From positions 1 through 11,889 of the forward strand of contig JAAYKZ010000222.1 of assembly GCA_012522165.1 (NCBI GenBank): a DNA stretch of 11,889 nt, given 5' to 3'. Positions 5,890 to 11,889 of the stretch are shown in pieces. Positions within the stretch are counted from its first letter, which is position 1, and each line of letters opens with the position of its first letter. Below the pieces are notes generated by a model. That model was given only the letters and a program-made list of their open reading frames with translations. It ran no database searches and had not been told where the DNA came from. The DNA comes from Clostridiales bacterium. GTDB taxonomy: Bacteria > Bacillota > Clostridia > Caldicoprobacterales > UBA3941. A program made the position numbers and the translations under genes.

Positions 5890-5907
5890 CAGAGGAGGTG
5901 GACACTA

Positions 5908-6243
5908 ATGGCTGTATCTAATAGAAAGCTCCACGTAAAAACAGGAGATTTGGTAGAGATTATTTCTGGAAAAGACAAAGGTAAGCGTGGAAAAGTGTTA
6001 AGAGCTCTTCCTAAAGAAGGGAAAATAATTGTAGAGAATATAAATATGTTAACCGTGCACACAAGGCCACGGGGAATGAATCAGCCGGGAGGTATCATTC
6101 GTCGCGAAGGTTCTATCTATGCCTCCAAAGCTATGTTGGTATGTCCAAGCTGCAATAAAAGAACCAGGGTTGGTAACCGGGTATTAGAAGACGGTTCAAA
6201 CACACGTGTATGCATGGCATGCGGTGAGACCTTTAACGACTGA
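5908..6243 (+). CDS. rplX: 50S ribosomal protein L24 with four-cysteine C-terminal ribbon
   Basis: L24 is an assembly initiator of the large subunit and sits close to the tunnel exit. The protein has 111 residues, slightly longer than B. subtilis L24 (103). A KOW motif is present near the N-terminus (KTGDLVEIISGKDKGKRGKV, residues 11-30), followed by the MNQPGGIIRREGSI segment. The C-terminal part has C79-x2-C82 and C102-x2-C105 (CPSC and CMAC), a spacing consistent with a zinc ribbon. B. subtilis L24 lacks these cysteines, so this is the apparent metal-binding form; zinc binding is inferred from the spacing only. The AGAGGAGGTG element precedes the ATG. It is followed 23 nt later by rplE. 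Confidence 0.98.
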   Translation: MAVSNRKLHVKTGDLVEIISGKDKGKRGKVLRALPKEGKIIVENINMLTVHTRPRGMNQPGGIIRREGSIYASKAMLVCPSCNKRTRVGNRVLEDGSNTRVCMACGETFND

Positions 6244-6266
6244 TGCATTGAAGGGAGGTTATAATA

Positions 6267-6806
6267 GTGGCTCGATTAAAAGATTTTTACTACAAGGAAG
6301 TTGTACCGGCTCTAATGGAAAAATTCCAATACAAGAATATTATGGAAGTACCAAAGCTTGAAAAGGTAGTAGTTAATATGGGAGTCGGTGATGCTAAGGA
6401 AAATCCCAGATTCCTTGAAAGTGCAATTGAAGATTTAAGTTTAATAACTGGACAGAGACCAATAGTAACTCAGGCTAAAAAATCTATTTCTAACTTTAAA
6501 CTTAGACAAGGAATGAAAATAGGAGCAAAGGTTACACTACGCGGAGATCGCATGTACGAATTTGTAGATAAATTATTAAATGTTGCACTGCCCCGTGTTA
6601 GAGACTTTAGAGGGGTTTCAGAGAAGTCCTTTGACGGACGTGGAAACTACTCTTTAGGCATTCGCGAACAACTAATCTTTCCCGAGATAGATTATGATAA
6701 GGTAGAAAAGGTTAGAGGAATGGATATAGCCTTTGTAACAACAGCTAAGACTGATGAAGAGGCAAGAGAGTTTTTAAGATTACTAGGTATGCCTTTCACA
6801 AAATAG
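6267..6806 (+). CDS. rplE: 50S ribosomal protein L5
   Basis: L5 binds 5S rRNA and forms part of the central protuberance, contacting S13 and the P-site tRNA. The protein has 179 residues, the usual length for Firmicutes. Signature parts are VPKLEKVVVNMGVGDAKENP (about residues 28-47), the GQRPIVTQAKKSISNFKLRQ region with GMKIGAKVTLRG after it, and DFRGVSEKSFDGRGNYSLGI. The start is GTG at 6267, about 8 nt after GGGAGG; no closer ATG fits. In E. coli the S8 protein represses the spc operon by binding near the start of rplE; I did not recognise an equivalent structure here. It is followed 19 nt later by rpsZ. Confidence 0.99.
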   Translation: MARLKDFYYKEVVPALMEKFQYKNIMEVPKLEKVVVNMGVGDAKENPRFLESAIEDLSLITGQRPIVTQAKKSISNFKLRQGMKIGAKVTLRGDRMYEFVDKLLNVALPRVRDFRGVSEKSFDGRGNYSLGIREQLIFPEIDYDKVEKVRGMDIAFVTTAKTDEEAREFLRLLGMPFTK

Positions 6807-6825
6807 TAATAAGGAGGTAAAGGCA

Positions 6826-7011
6826 GTGGCAAAAAAATCAATGATAGCTAAGCAGCAGCGTAAGCCTAAGTTTTCTACTAGAGCCTATAACAGATGCCGT
6901 GTTTGTGGTAGACCACATGCATACTTGAGAAAATTTGGCTTGTGTCGTATCTGCTTCAGAGAAATGGCTTACAAAGGGGAAATTCCCGGTGTAAGGAAAG
7001 CCAGCTGGTAG
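6826..7011 (+). CDS. rpsZ: 30S ribosomal protein S14, zinc-binding short type
   Basis: S14 is a late-binding protein of the 30S head. This is the short, zinc-type form, with 61 residues against about 90-100 in the cysteine-free form. Four cysteines at residues 24, 27, 40 and 43 make C-x2-C-x12-C-x2-C within CRVCGRPHAYLRKFGLCRIC. The C-terminal GEIPGVRKASW is invariant in this type. The start is GTG at 6826, preceded by AAGGAGG. In several Firmicutes a second, zinc-independent S14 is encoded elsewhere and made under zinc limitation; that copy, if any, is outside the window. The gene lies between rplE and rpsH as expected. Confidence 0.98.
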   Translation: MAKKSMIAKQQRKPKFSTRAYNRCRVCGRPHAYLRKFGLCRICFREMAYKGEIPGVRKASW

Positions 7012-7040
7012 ACTGGAGAGATTGGAAGGAGGTAAATCAT

Positions 7041-7439
7041 ATGGTTATGACCGATCCCATTGCTGATATGCTGACTCGCATCCGTAATGCGCTGGTTGCC
7101 AAGCATGAAAGCATTGAAGTGCCTGCTTCAAATATTAAGGCAGCTATAGCCGAAATATTGCTTGAAGAAGGATTTATTAAAAACTACACCCGTATTGAAG
7201 ATGATAAGCAAGGCATTTTGAAAATAGAATTAAAATATGGTCCAAACGGTGAAAAGGTTATTAGCGGATTAAAGAGAATTAGTAAACCAGGACTTAGGGT
7301 TTACGTTAGAAAAGACCAGGTACCTAAGGTGCTGGGAGGATTGGGTATTGCCATCCTATCAACATCAAAAGGTGTTATAACCGACAAAAAGGCCCGACAA
7401 GAAGGGGTTGGCGGAGAAGTCCTCTGCTACGTTTGGTAA
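7041..7439 (+). CDS. rpsH: 30S ribosomal protein S8
   Basis: S8 is a primary 16S rRNA-binding protein that organises the central domain, and in E. coli also represses the spc operon. From the ATG at 7041 the protein has 132 residues, equal to the B. subtilis protein, and starts MVMTDPIADMLTRIRNA. The conserved GLKRISKPGLRVYVRKDQVP and the C-terminal ISTSKGVITDKKAR with GGEVLCYVW are visible (reading LGIAILSTSKGVITDKKAR in full context). The frame is open upstream to 6942 through rpsZ sequence, but AAGGAGG at 7026-7032 is 8 nt before ATG 7041. A second in-frame ATG at 7047 would be 14 nt away and is less likely. A 38-nt gap leads to rplF. Confidence 0.98.
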   Translation: MVMTDPIADMLTRIRNALVAKHESIEVPASNIKAAIAEILLEEGFIKNYTRIEDDKQGILKIELKYGPNGEKVISGLKRISKPGLRVYVRKDQVPKVLGGLGIAILSTSKGVITDKKARQEGVGGEVLCYVW

Positions 7440-7477
7440 GAATGACTAACATCTAAAGGTGAAAGGAGTTGTAAAGG

Positions 7478-8017
7478 ATGTCGCGAATTGGGAATCTTCC
7501 TATAGATGTACCTGCAGGCGTTACTATTACTGTAGATGAAAACAATGTTGTAAAAGTAAAAGGCGCCAAAGGTGAACTGAGCCAAGCCATTCATAAGGCT
7601 ATAAAGGTAATAGTGGAAGATAACGTTGTTAAAGTTGAAAGATCTTCAGACGCCAAGTTCCATAAATCCCTTCATGGGCTAAGCAGATCTTTAATTGCTA
7701 ATATGATTGAAGGGGTATCAAAAGGTTTCCAGAAAACCCTAGAGATAAATGGCGTTGGATATAGAGCCCAAAAACAAGGAAACAAACTTGTATTAAACGT
7801 TGGATACTCTCATCCTGTTGAGATAGCAGAAGCTGATGGGGTAGAGTTTGAAGTCCCTGCAGCTAACAAGGTAATTGTCAAGGGCATCGACAAGCAAAAA
7901 GTTGGTGCTATGGCAGCTAAAGTTAGAGGAGTAAGACCTCCTGAGCCATATAAGGGCAAGGGAATCAAATATGAAAACGAGAGAATAATTAGAAAAGAAG
8001 GAAAGACGGGAGCATAA
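7478..8017 (+). CDS. rplF: 50S ribosomal protein L6
   Basis: L6 sits near the base of the L7/L12 stalk, next to the sarcin-ricin loop and the GTPase-associated centre. The protein has 179 residues, the family norm. It consists of two repeated L6 folds, roughly residues 1-80 and 85-170. It starts MSRIGNLPIDVPAGVTI and contains SKGFQKTLEINGVGYRAQKQ and, near the end, the signature VRPPEPYKGKGIKYENERI followed by a basic tail. GAAAGGAG (7461-7468) lies 9 nt before the ATG. It is followed 21 nt later by rplR. Nothing in length, motifs or codon use sets it apart from its neighbours. Confidence 0.99.
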   Translation: MSRIGNLPIDVPAGVTITVDENNVVKVKGAKGELSQAIHKAIKVIVEDNVVKVERSSDAKFHKSLHGLSRSLIANMIEGVSKGFQKTLEINGVGYRAQKQGNKLVLNVGYSHPVEIAEADGVEFEVPAANKVIVKGIDKQKVGAMAAKVRGVRPPEPYKGKGIKYENERIIRKEGKTGA

Positions 8018-8038
8018 GCTAGGAAGGAGTGACACAGG

Positions 8039-8407
8039 GTGATTAAAAAAGTAGATAGAAACGCAGCGCGGAAAGTGCGTCATAAAAGAGTAAGAAAAAA
8101 AATATATGGTACAGCAGATAGACCTCGCTTAAATGTTTTCCGTAGCCTTAATCACATCTATGTTCAAATTATTGATGATGAGAAAGGGCATACCCTGGTA
8201 TCAGCTTCCAGCCTTGACCCGGAAATCAAGAATAATGTTTCCGACAAGACGAAGAAGGAAGTTGCCAGAATGGTAGGAGAACTGGCTGCGCGAAGGGCTC
8301 AAGAAAAAGGTATTAAAAAAGTAGTATTTGATCGTGGCGGATATGTCTATCATGGTAGAGTTCAAGAAGTAGCAGCCGGTGCACGAGAAGCCGGACTGGA
8401 GTTTTAA
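8039..8407 (+). CDS. rplR: 50S ribosomal protein L18
   Basis: L18 binds 5S rRNA together with L5 and L25-type proteins and helps attach it to the central protuberance. The protein has 122 residues, close to the 120 of B. subtilis. The basic N-terminus (about residues 1-25) precedes the core TADRPRLNVFRSLNHIYVQI, and the end carries FDRGGYVYHGRVQEVAAGAR followed by EAGLEF; all are typical. The start is GTG at 8039, 9 nt after AAGGAG. The TAA stop (8405-8407) is built into the ribosome binding site of rpsE (TAAGGAGGG), so the two genes are tightly packed with only 12 nt between them. Confidence 0.98.
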   Translation: MIKKVDRNAARKVRHKRVRKKIYGTADRPRLNVFRSLNHIYVQIIDDEKGHTLVSASSLDPEIKNNVSDKTKKEVARMVGELAARRAQEKGIKKVVFDRGGYVYHGRVQEVAAGAREAGLEF

Positions 8408-8419
8408 GGAGGGAAATCG

Positions 8420-8920
8420 ATGGAGCGAATTGATGCCAGCACACTGGATCTTAAAGAAAAGGTTGTATCTATTAACCGCGTTGCCAAGGTTGTAAAAGGT
8501 GGTAGAAACTTTCGTTTTAATACAGTAGTGGTAGTTGGAGATGAAAATGGCCATGTAGGTGTTGGTACAGGAAAAGCTACTGAGATTCCTGATGCTATTC
8601 GTAAAGGAATCGAAGATGCTAAGAAGAATTTAGTCAAAGTACCTATTGTAAACACCACAATACCACATGAAGTAGTAGGAACCTTTGGCAGTGGTAGAGT
8701 ATTGATGAAACCTGCTAAAGAGGGTACCGGAGTTATTGCCGGAGGACCTGTTCGTGCAGTATTAGAATTAGCTGGTATTAGAGATATTTTGACTAAATCT
8801 TTGGGATCCAACAATCCAAGAAATATGGTCAACGCTACAATAGAAGGATTGTCAAGACTCAAGACAGCCGAAGAAGTGGCAAAACTTCGTGGTAAGACTG
8901 TCGAAGAGATTTTAGGTTAG
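8420..8920 (+). CDS. rpsE: 30S ribosomal protein S5
   Basis: S5 lies on the solvent side of the 30S subunit by the mRNA entry site and contributes to decoding accuracy. The protein has 166 residues, identical in length to the B. subtilis protein. The N-terminal double-stranded RNA-binding-like domain contains VAKVVKGGRNFRF (residues 21-33), the loop where spectinomycin-resistance changes map in E. coli; no resistance change can be called. The C-terminal domain has GTGVIAGGPVRAVLELAGI, then SLGSNNPRNMVNATIEGL. AAGGAGGG (8406-8413) is immediately before the ATG at normal spacing. It is followed 16 nt later by rpmD. Confidence 0.99.
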   Translation: MERIDASTLDLKEKVVSINRVAKVVKGGRNFRFNTVVVVGDENGHVGVGTGKATEIPDAIRKGIEDAKKNLVKVPIVNTTIPHEVVGTFGSGRVLMKPAKEGTGVIAGGPVRAVLELAGIRDILTKSLGSNNPRNMVNATIEGLSRLKTAEEVAKLRGKTVEEILG

Positions 8921-8936
8921 TAGGGAGGCGAAGCCT

Positions 8937-9122
8937 GTGGCTAAACTAAAGATTACCCAGGTGCGAAGCACCATTGGATGCAAAAAGGATCAAATTGCAA
9001 CCATGGAAGCTCTGGGATTAAAAAAGATTAGGAGCGTAAAGATCCACGATGATTCCCCGGCTATCCGAGGAATGATCGAAAAAGTGAAACATCTAGTAAC
9101 TGTTGAGGAGATTGATGCTTAA
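8937..9122 (+). CDS. rpmD: 50S ribosomal protein L30
   Basis: L30 is a small large-subunit protein that is absent from some bacterial groups but regular in Firmicutes at this position. The protein has 61 residues, against 59 in B. subtilis. It begins MAKLKITQVRSTIGCKKDQI, includes the conserved ALGLKKIRSVKIHDDSPAIR (about residues 25-44) and ends KHLVTVEEIDA. The start is GTG at 8937, after GGGAGG and an 8-nt spacer. Its TAA stop (9120-9122) runs directly into the GGGAGGTG ribosome binding site of rplO, so the spacing is tight. It looks ordinary. Confidence 0.98.
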   Translation: MAKLKITQVRSTIGCKKDQIATMEALGLKKIRSVKIHDDSPAIRGMIEKVKHLVTVEEIDA

Positions 9123-9131
9123 GGGAGGTGA
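9123..9131 (+). promoter_or_regulatory. Ribosome binding site that fixes the rplO TTG start
   Basis: GGGAGGTGA lies here. An in-frame GTG at 9128 is part of the site itself and so cannot be the start. TTG at 9137 lies 8 nt after GGAGG and gives the canonical L15 start MKLYQLSPAEGS. Confidence 0.85.
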
Positions 9132-9136
9132 ATCCA

Positions 9137-9577
9137 TTGAAGCTATACCAACTAAGCCCTGCTGAAGGTTCAGTAAAGAAGAGTAAAAGAAAGGGAAGAG
9201 GCCCAGGCTCAGGTCTAGGTAAGACTGCAGGTCGGGGTCATAAAGGACAAAAATCCAGAAGTGGCGGAGGCGTAAAACCTGGTTTTGAAGGAGGTCAAAT
9301 GCCTTTAACCAGAAGACTGCCCAAGAGAGGATTTACAAATATATTTGCCAAAGTTTACAATGAAGTTAACGTGGCGCAGTTAGAAGTTTTTGAACCGGAT
9401 ACAGTTGTTACACCTGAACTGCTAAAGGAAAAGGGCATTATTAAAAAGCTTAATGACGGAGTAAAGATTTTGGGTGAGGGCGAATTAAATAAAAAGCTAA
9501 CCGTCAAAGCTCATAAGTTTAGTAAAGCAGCTCAGGAAAAAATAGAGGCTGCTGGAGGAAAGGCAGAGGTGATATAA
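9137..9577 (+). CDS. rplO: 50S ribosomal protein L15
   Basis: L15 is a late-assembly protein of the large subunit with a long glycine- and arginine-rich N-terminal extension threaded into 23S rRNA. From the TTG at 9137 it has 146 residues, the same as B. subtilis L15. The extension reads GRGPGSGLGKTAGRGHKGQK (residues 20-39), followed by SRSGGGVKPGFEGGQMPLTR and LPKRGFTNI; the globular part ends EAAGGKAEVI. A GTG at 9128 is in frame but lies inside the ribosome binding site, so the rare TTG start is well supported. The stop codon directly abuts the secY ATG (TAAATG), and the secY ribosome binding site is within rplO, which implies coupling. Confidence 0.97.
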   Translation: MKLYQLSPAEGSVKKSKRKGRGPGSGLGKTAGRGHKGQKSRSGGGVKPGFEGGQMPLTRRLPKRGFTNIFAKVYNEVNVAQLEVFEPDTVVTPELLKEKGIIKKLNDGVKILGEGELNKKLTVKAHKFSKAAQEKIEAAGGKAEVI

Positions 9578-10840
9578 ATGTGGGACACCTTTCGGAATGC
9601 CTGGAAAATAGAAGATCTTCGAAAAAAGATAATTTTTACATTGGTTATGCTGCTGGTATATAGAATTGGTTCCTTTATACCAGTTCCCTTTGTAGACAGC
9701 AGCTACCTAAATGCTATAGTAGGGGAAAATAACTTATTAGGCTTGCTGGATATTATTACTGGAGGCGCTTTTGCAAACTATACCATCTTTGCGATGGGTA
9801 TAACTCCATATATTAATGCCTCGATTATTATGCAGCTATTAACAGTAGCGATTCCAAGACTTGAAGAGCTCTCCAAGGAGGGAGAAGAAGGCCGGAATAA
9901 GATTAATAAGTATACACGTTACTTGGCGGTAATCTTAGCTTTTATACAATCTGCTGGTATAACCTATGGACTGGCAAGAGAGGCATTGACCAATGAAAGT
10001 GCCTGGGCCTTCTTTGTAATAGCCTTAACCTTAACCGCAGGAACTGCATTTTTGATGTGGTTGGGAGAACAGGTTACTGAATATGGTATCGGAAACGGTA
10101 TATCCATGATAATCTTTGCCAGCATAGTTTCTAGAATACCCGTAGCTGTAGTAAGCCTTTGGAATATGGCCTTTGAAGCTCAGGTTATAAGCCCATGGTC
10201 ATTGCCATTGATACTAGTTTTCGTATTAGCGCTGATTACTGGCGTAGTATTTATTGATATGGGTGAGAGAAGAATACCAGTGCAGTATGCAAAAAGAGTA
10301 GTTGGCAGAAAAATGTATGGAGGCCAAAGCACTCATATACCTATGAAGGTAAACTCTTCAGGGGTAGTGCCAATAATCTTTGCTGTTTCCATTTTATCTC
10401 TGCCTCAAACAATTGGATTCTTTTTCCCTGACAGCGGATTCTATCGCTTTATTGACAAATACTTTAGCCAGGATACTGGTGCTTATGCTGTAGTATATGC
10501 ATTACTGATCATGTTCTTTACCTACTTTTATACACAGATCTCCTTTAATCCAGTGGAGGTTGCAAACAACCTCAGGCAGTACGGGGGGTTTGTTCAAGGC
10601 ATAAGACCCGGTAAACCTACAGCCGATTATTTGATTAGAATATCAAATCGCATTACCTTGGTAGGTTCCTTGTTCCTAGCTGCAGTGGCTATCATACCTA
10701 TAATAGTGGCAAGGCTGACCGGAATACCTATGTATCTTCAAGGAACAAGTATACTTATCTTGGTAAGCGTTTCCTTAGAAACTTCTAGACAATTGGAAGC
10801 ACAGATGTTGATGAGACATTATAAAGGATTTTTAAAGTAG
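9578..10840 (+). CDS. secY: Protein translocase subunit SecY
   Basis: SecY is the channel subunit of the SecYEG translocase in the cytoplasmic membrane, exporting and inserting proteins with SecA or the ribosome. The protein has 420 residues, slightly shorter than the 431 of B. subtilis. Ten hydrophobic segments can be picked out at roughly 18-36, 69-93, 113-134, 143-163, 175-195, 208-228, 262-282, 303-322, 358-378 and 387-402. Signatures include MGITPYINASIIMQLL (73-88), EYGIGNGISMIIFA, the cytoplasmic loop MGERRIPVQYAKR (228-240) and the ISFNPVEVANNLRQYGGFVQGIRPG region used by SecA and ribosomes, which is split here as ISFNPVEVANNLRQ and YGGFVQGIRPG. GAGGTGAT (9566-9573) inside rplO is the ribosome binding site. 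The next gene is map rather than the usual adk. Confidence 0.99.
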   Translation: MWDTFRNAWKIEDLRKKIIFTLVMLLVYRIGSFIPVPFVDSSYLNAIVGENNLLGLLDIITGGAFANYTIFAMGITPYINASIIMQLLTVAIPRLEELSKEGEEGRNKINKYTRYLAVILAFIQSAGITYGLAREALTNESAWAFFVIALTLTAGTAFLMWLGEQVTEYGIGNGISMIIFASIVSRIPVAVVSLWNMAFEAQVISPWSLPLILVFVLALITGVVFIDMGERRIPVQYAKRVVGRKMYGGQSTHIPMKVNSSGVVPIIFAVSILSLPQTIGFFFPDSGFYRFIDKYFSQDTGAYAVVYALLIMFFTYFYTQISFNPVEVANNLRQYGGFVQGIRPGKPTADYLIRISNRITLVGSLFLAAVAIIPIIVARLTGIPMYLQGTSILILVSVSLETSRQLEAQMLMRHYKGFLK

Positions 10841-10850
10841 GGGATTACCG

Positions 10851-11600
10851 TTGATTATAATTAAATCTAAAAAAGAGTTAGAATTAATGCAGGAAGCAGG
10901 TAGGATAGTAGCCGGGGCATTAGAAGTAGTAAAAAAAGCTATAGCCCCTGGCGTAACTACTGCAGAGCTGGATGAGATAGCAAAGGATTATATATTAAGT
11001 AAAGGGGCCACTCCTGCCTTTAAGGGGTATCAGGGCTACCCAGCAAACATTTGTGCATCCATTAATAATCAGGTAGTTCACGGAATTCCCGGGCCTACCC
11101 CTCTAAAAGAAGGAGATATAGTAAGCATTGATATTGGTGCCTTTTATATGGGATATTGCGGCGATGCTGCCAGAACTTATCCAGTGGGTAAGGTTTCACC
11201 TGAGGCACTAGACCTAATCAAGGTGACCAAGGAAGCTTTTTTTAGAGGGTTGGAATTCGCACGAGAGGGATACCGGCTTTCCGATATATCCCATGCGATA
11301 CAAGTATATGTAGAACAGAGGGGATATTCCGTTGTAAAAGCATTAGTAGGTCACGGCATCGGGCAGGAGATGCATGAAGAACCCCAAGTGCCGAATTTTG
11401 GACCTCCAGGAAGAGGACCACGACTGCGAGAAGGGATGACCCTGGCCATTGAACCTATGGTGAACCAAGGCTCTGATCAGGTTAGAGTACTGGATGATGG
11501 CTGGACGGTAGTAACCCAGGATGGTAGCCTTTCTGCTCATTATGAACATACTATAGCAATAACTGAAGACCAGCCTTTAATACTAACGCAAGGAGAGTAG
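10851..11600 (+). CDS. map: Type I methionine aminopeptidase
   Basis: This metalloenzyme removes the N-terminal methionine from nascent proteins after deformylation. The protein has 249 residues, matching the 248 of B. subtilis Map. The five metal ligands of the pita-bread fold are all present: D94 (SIDIG), D105 (GDAA), H168 (GHGIG), E201 (IEPM) and E232 (HYEHT); H77 in VVHGIP is the conserved substrate-side histidine. The short form without an N-terminal zinc-finger or SH3-binding extension fits type Ia. The start is TTG at 10851, with only a weak upstream GGGGA motif, giving MIIIKSKKELELMQEAGRIV, which aligns with the family start. It begins 10 nt after secY, with no adk in between. Translation is likely modest or coupled to secY. 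Confidence 0.98.
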   Translation: MIIIKSKKELELMQEAGRIVAGALEVVKKAIAPGVTTAELDEIAKDYILSKGATPAFKGYQGYPANICASINNQVVHGIPGPTPLKEGDIVSIDIGAFYMGYCGDAARTYPVGKVSPEALDLIKVTKEAFFRGLEFAREGYRLSDISHAIQVYVEQRGYSVVKALVGHGIGQEMHEEPQVPNFGPPGRGPRLREGMTLAIEPMVNQGSDQVRVLDDGWTVVTQDGSLSAHYEHTIAITEDQPLILTQGE

Positions 11601-11609
11601 ATAAAGGTG

Positions 11610-11882
11610 ATGGTGAATGATAAGGATTTGTTAGGTAGAGTAGTGCTAGCAAGAGCAGGAAGGGATAAAGGAAAGACCTTTATCGTAGTCGGGCAACTAG
11701 ACCACGAGTATGTGCTAATTGCCAATGGTACTAATAGATCCGTAGATAAGCCCAAGAAGAAGAAGCTCAAGCATGTTGAACTAAAGCCTAACTATTTAGA
11801 TAATATAAGGGAAAAACTATTAAAGGGACAAAGAGTGCTTGATGCGGAGATACGCAAGAGTTTAGAAAGTCTTGGGATATGA
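11610..11882 (+). CDS. KOW domain-containing putative RNA-binding protein
   Basis: This small basic protein, 90 residues from the ATG at 11610, belongs to the KOW-domain family found between map and infA in many Firmicutes; B. subtilis YbzG occupies the same place. The KOW motif covers about residues 8-27 (LGRVVLARAGRDKGKTFIVV), followed by a second strand pair (HEYVLIANGTNRSVDKPKKK) and a KPKKKKLKH basic patch at 48-56. The C-terminal 30 residues look helical and end SLESLGI. The family resembles the archaeal and eukaryotic L14e type, so RNA or ribosome binding is likely, but the role is not established. The start is uncertain: GTG 11607, ATG 11610 and GTG 11613 are adjacent, and the AAGGAG at 11590-11595 lies 11-17 nt away. 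infA would be expected next, beyond the window edge. Confidence 0.88.
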   Translation: MVNDKDLLGRVVLARAGRDKGKTFIVVGQLDHEYVLIANGTNRSVDKPKKKKLKHVELKPNYLDNIREKLLKGQRVLDAEIRKSLESLGI

Positions 11883-11889
11883 ATAAAAG

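Noticed and set aside
8404..8862. 152-codon open frame on the minus strand opposite rpsE
   Set aside because: It mirrors rpsE, encodes no recognisable family, and has no promoter or binding site that I can see.
1..11889. Mobile element, CRISPR array, defence or other accessory system
   Set aside because: The window is filled by syntenic core genes with no repeats, transposase, integrase or unexplained stretch over about 200 nt, so there is no room for such a system.

Overview
This window is the tuf 3' end followed by most of the S10-spc ribosomal protein supercluster of an AT-leaning Firmicute, most likely a member of the Clostridia. The support for that placement is: the end of EF-Tu directly before rpsJ (the str and S10 clusters are contiguous); a four-cysteine (zinc-type) S14; L30 between S5 and L15; a small KOW-domain gene after map; very strong AGGAGG-type ribosome binding sites before nearly every gene; and frequent AGA arginine codons. 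I cannot name the genus from the sequence alone.

Layout, all genes on the + strand: the last 45 codons of tuf (1-139); a 195-nt intergenic region with a hairpin just after tuf, a good sigma-A-type promoter (223-251) and a short structured leader; then rpsJ, rplC, rplD, rplW, rplB, rpsS, rplV, rpsC, rplP, rpmC, rpsQ (S10 block, 335-5486); rplN, rplX, rplE, rpsZ, rpsH, rplF, rplR, rpsE, rpmD, rplO, secY (spc block, 5521-10840); then map and a KOW-domain gene (10851-11882). The window ends 7 nt later, where infA would be expected. Apart from the tuf-rpsJ region no gap exceeds 60 nt. I found no other convincing promoter, so one long transcript is the simplest reading.

The genes work together as the ribosome-building and protein-export core. 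Twenty-one ribosomal proteins of both subunits are followed by SecY, the membrane channel; methionine aminopeptidase, which trims nascent chains; and a putative RNA-binding KOW protein. Several gene pairs overlap or abut (rplD/rplW, rpsC/rplP, rplP/rpmC, rplO/secY), which suggests translational coupling.

I found no mobile element, CRISPR array, tRNA, rRNA, pseudogene or accessory system, and no undescribed system in the strong sense. The points worth a second look are modest: adk is absent from its usual place between secY and map; the S10 leader may fold into a regulatory structure; L22 carries a 17-residue basic N-terminal extension; L24 has a four-cysteine C-terminal ribbon; 9 of the 24 complete genes start with GTG or TTG under my start choices; and the KOW protein remains uncharacterised.
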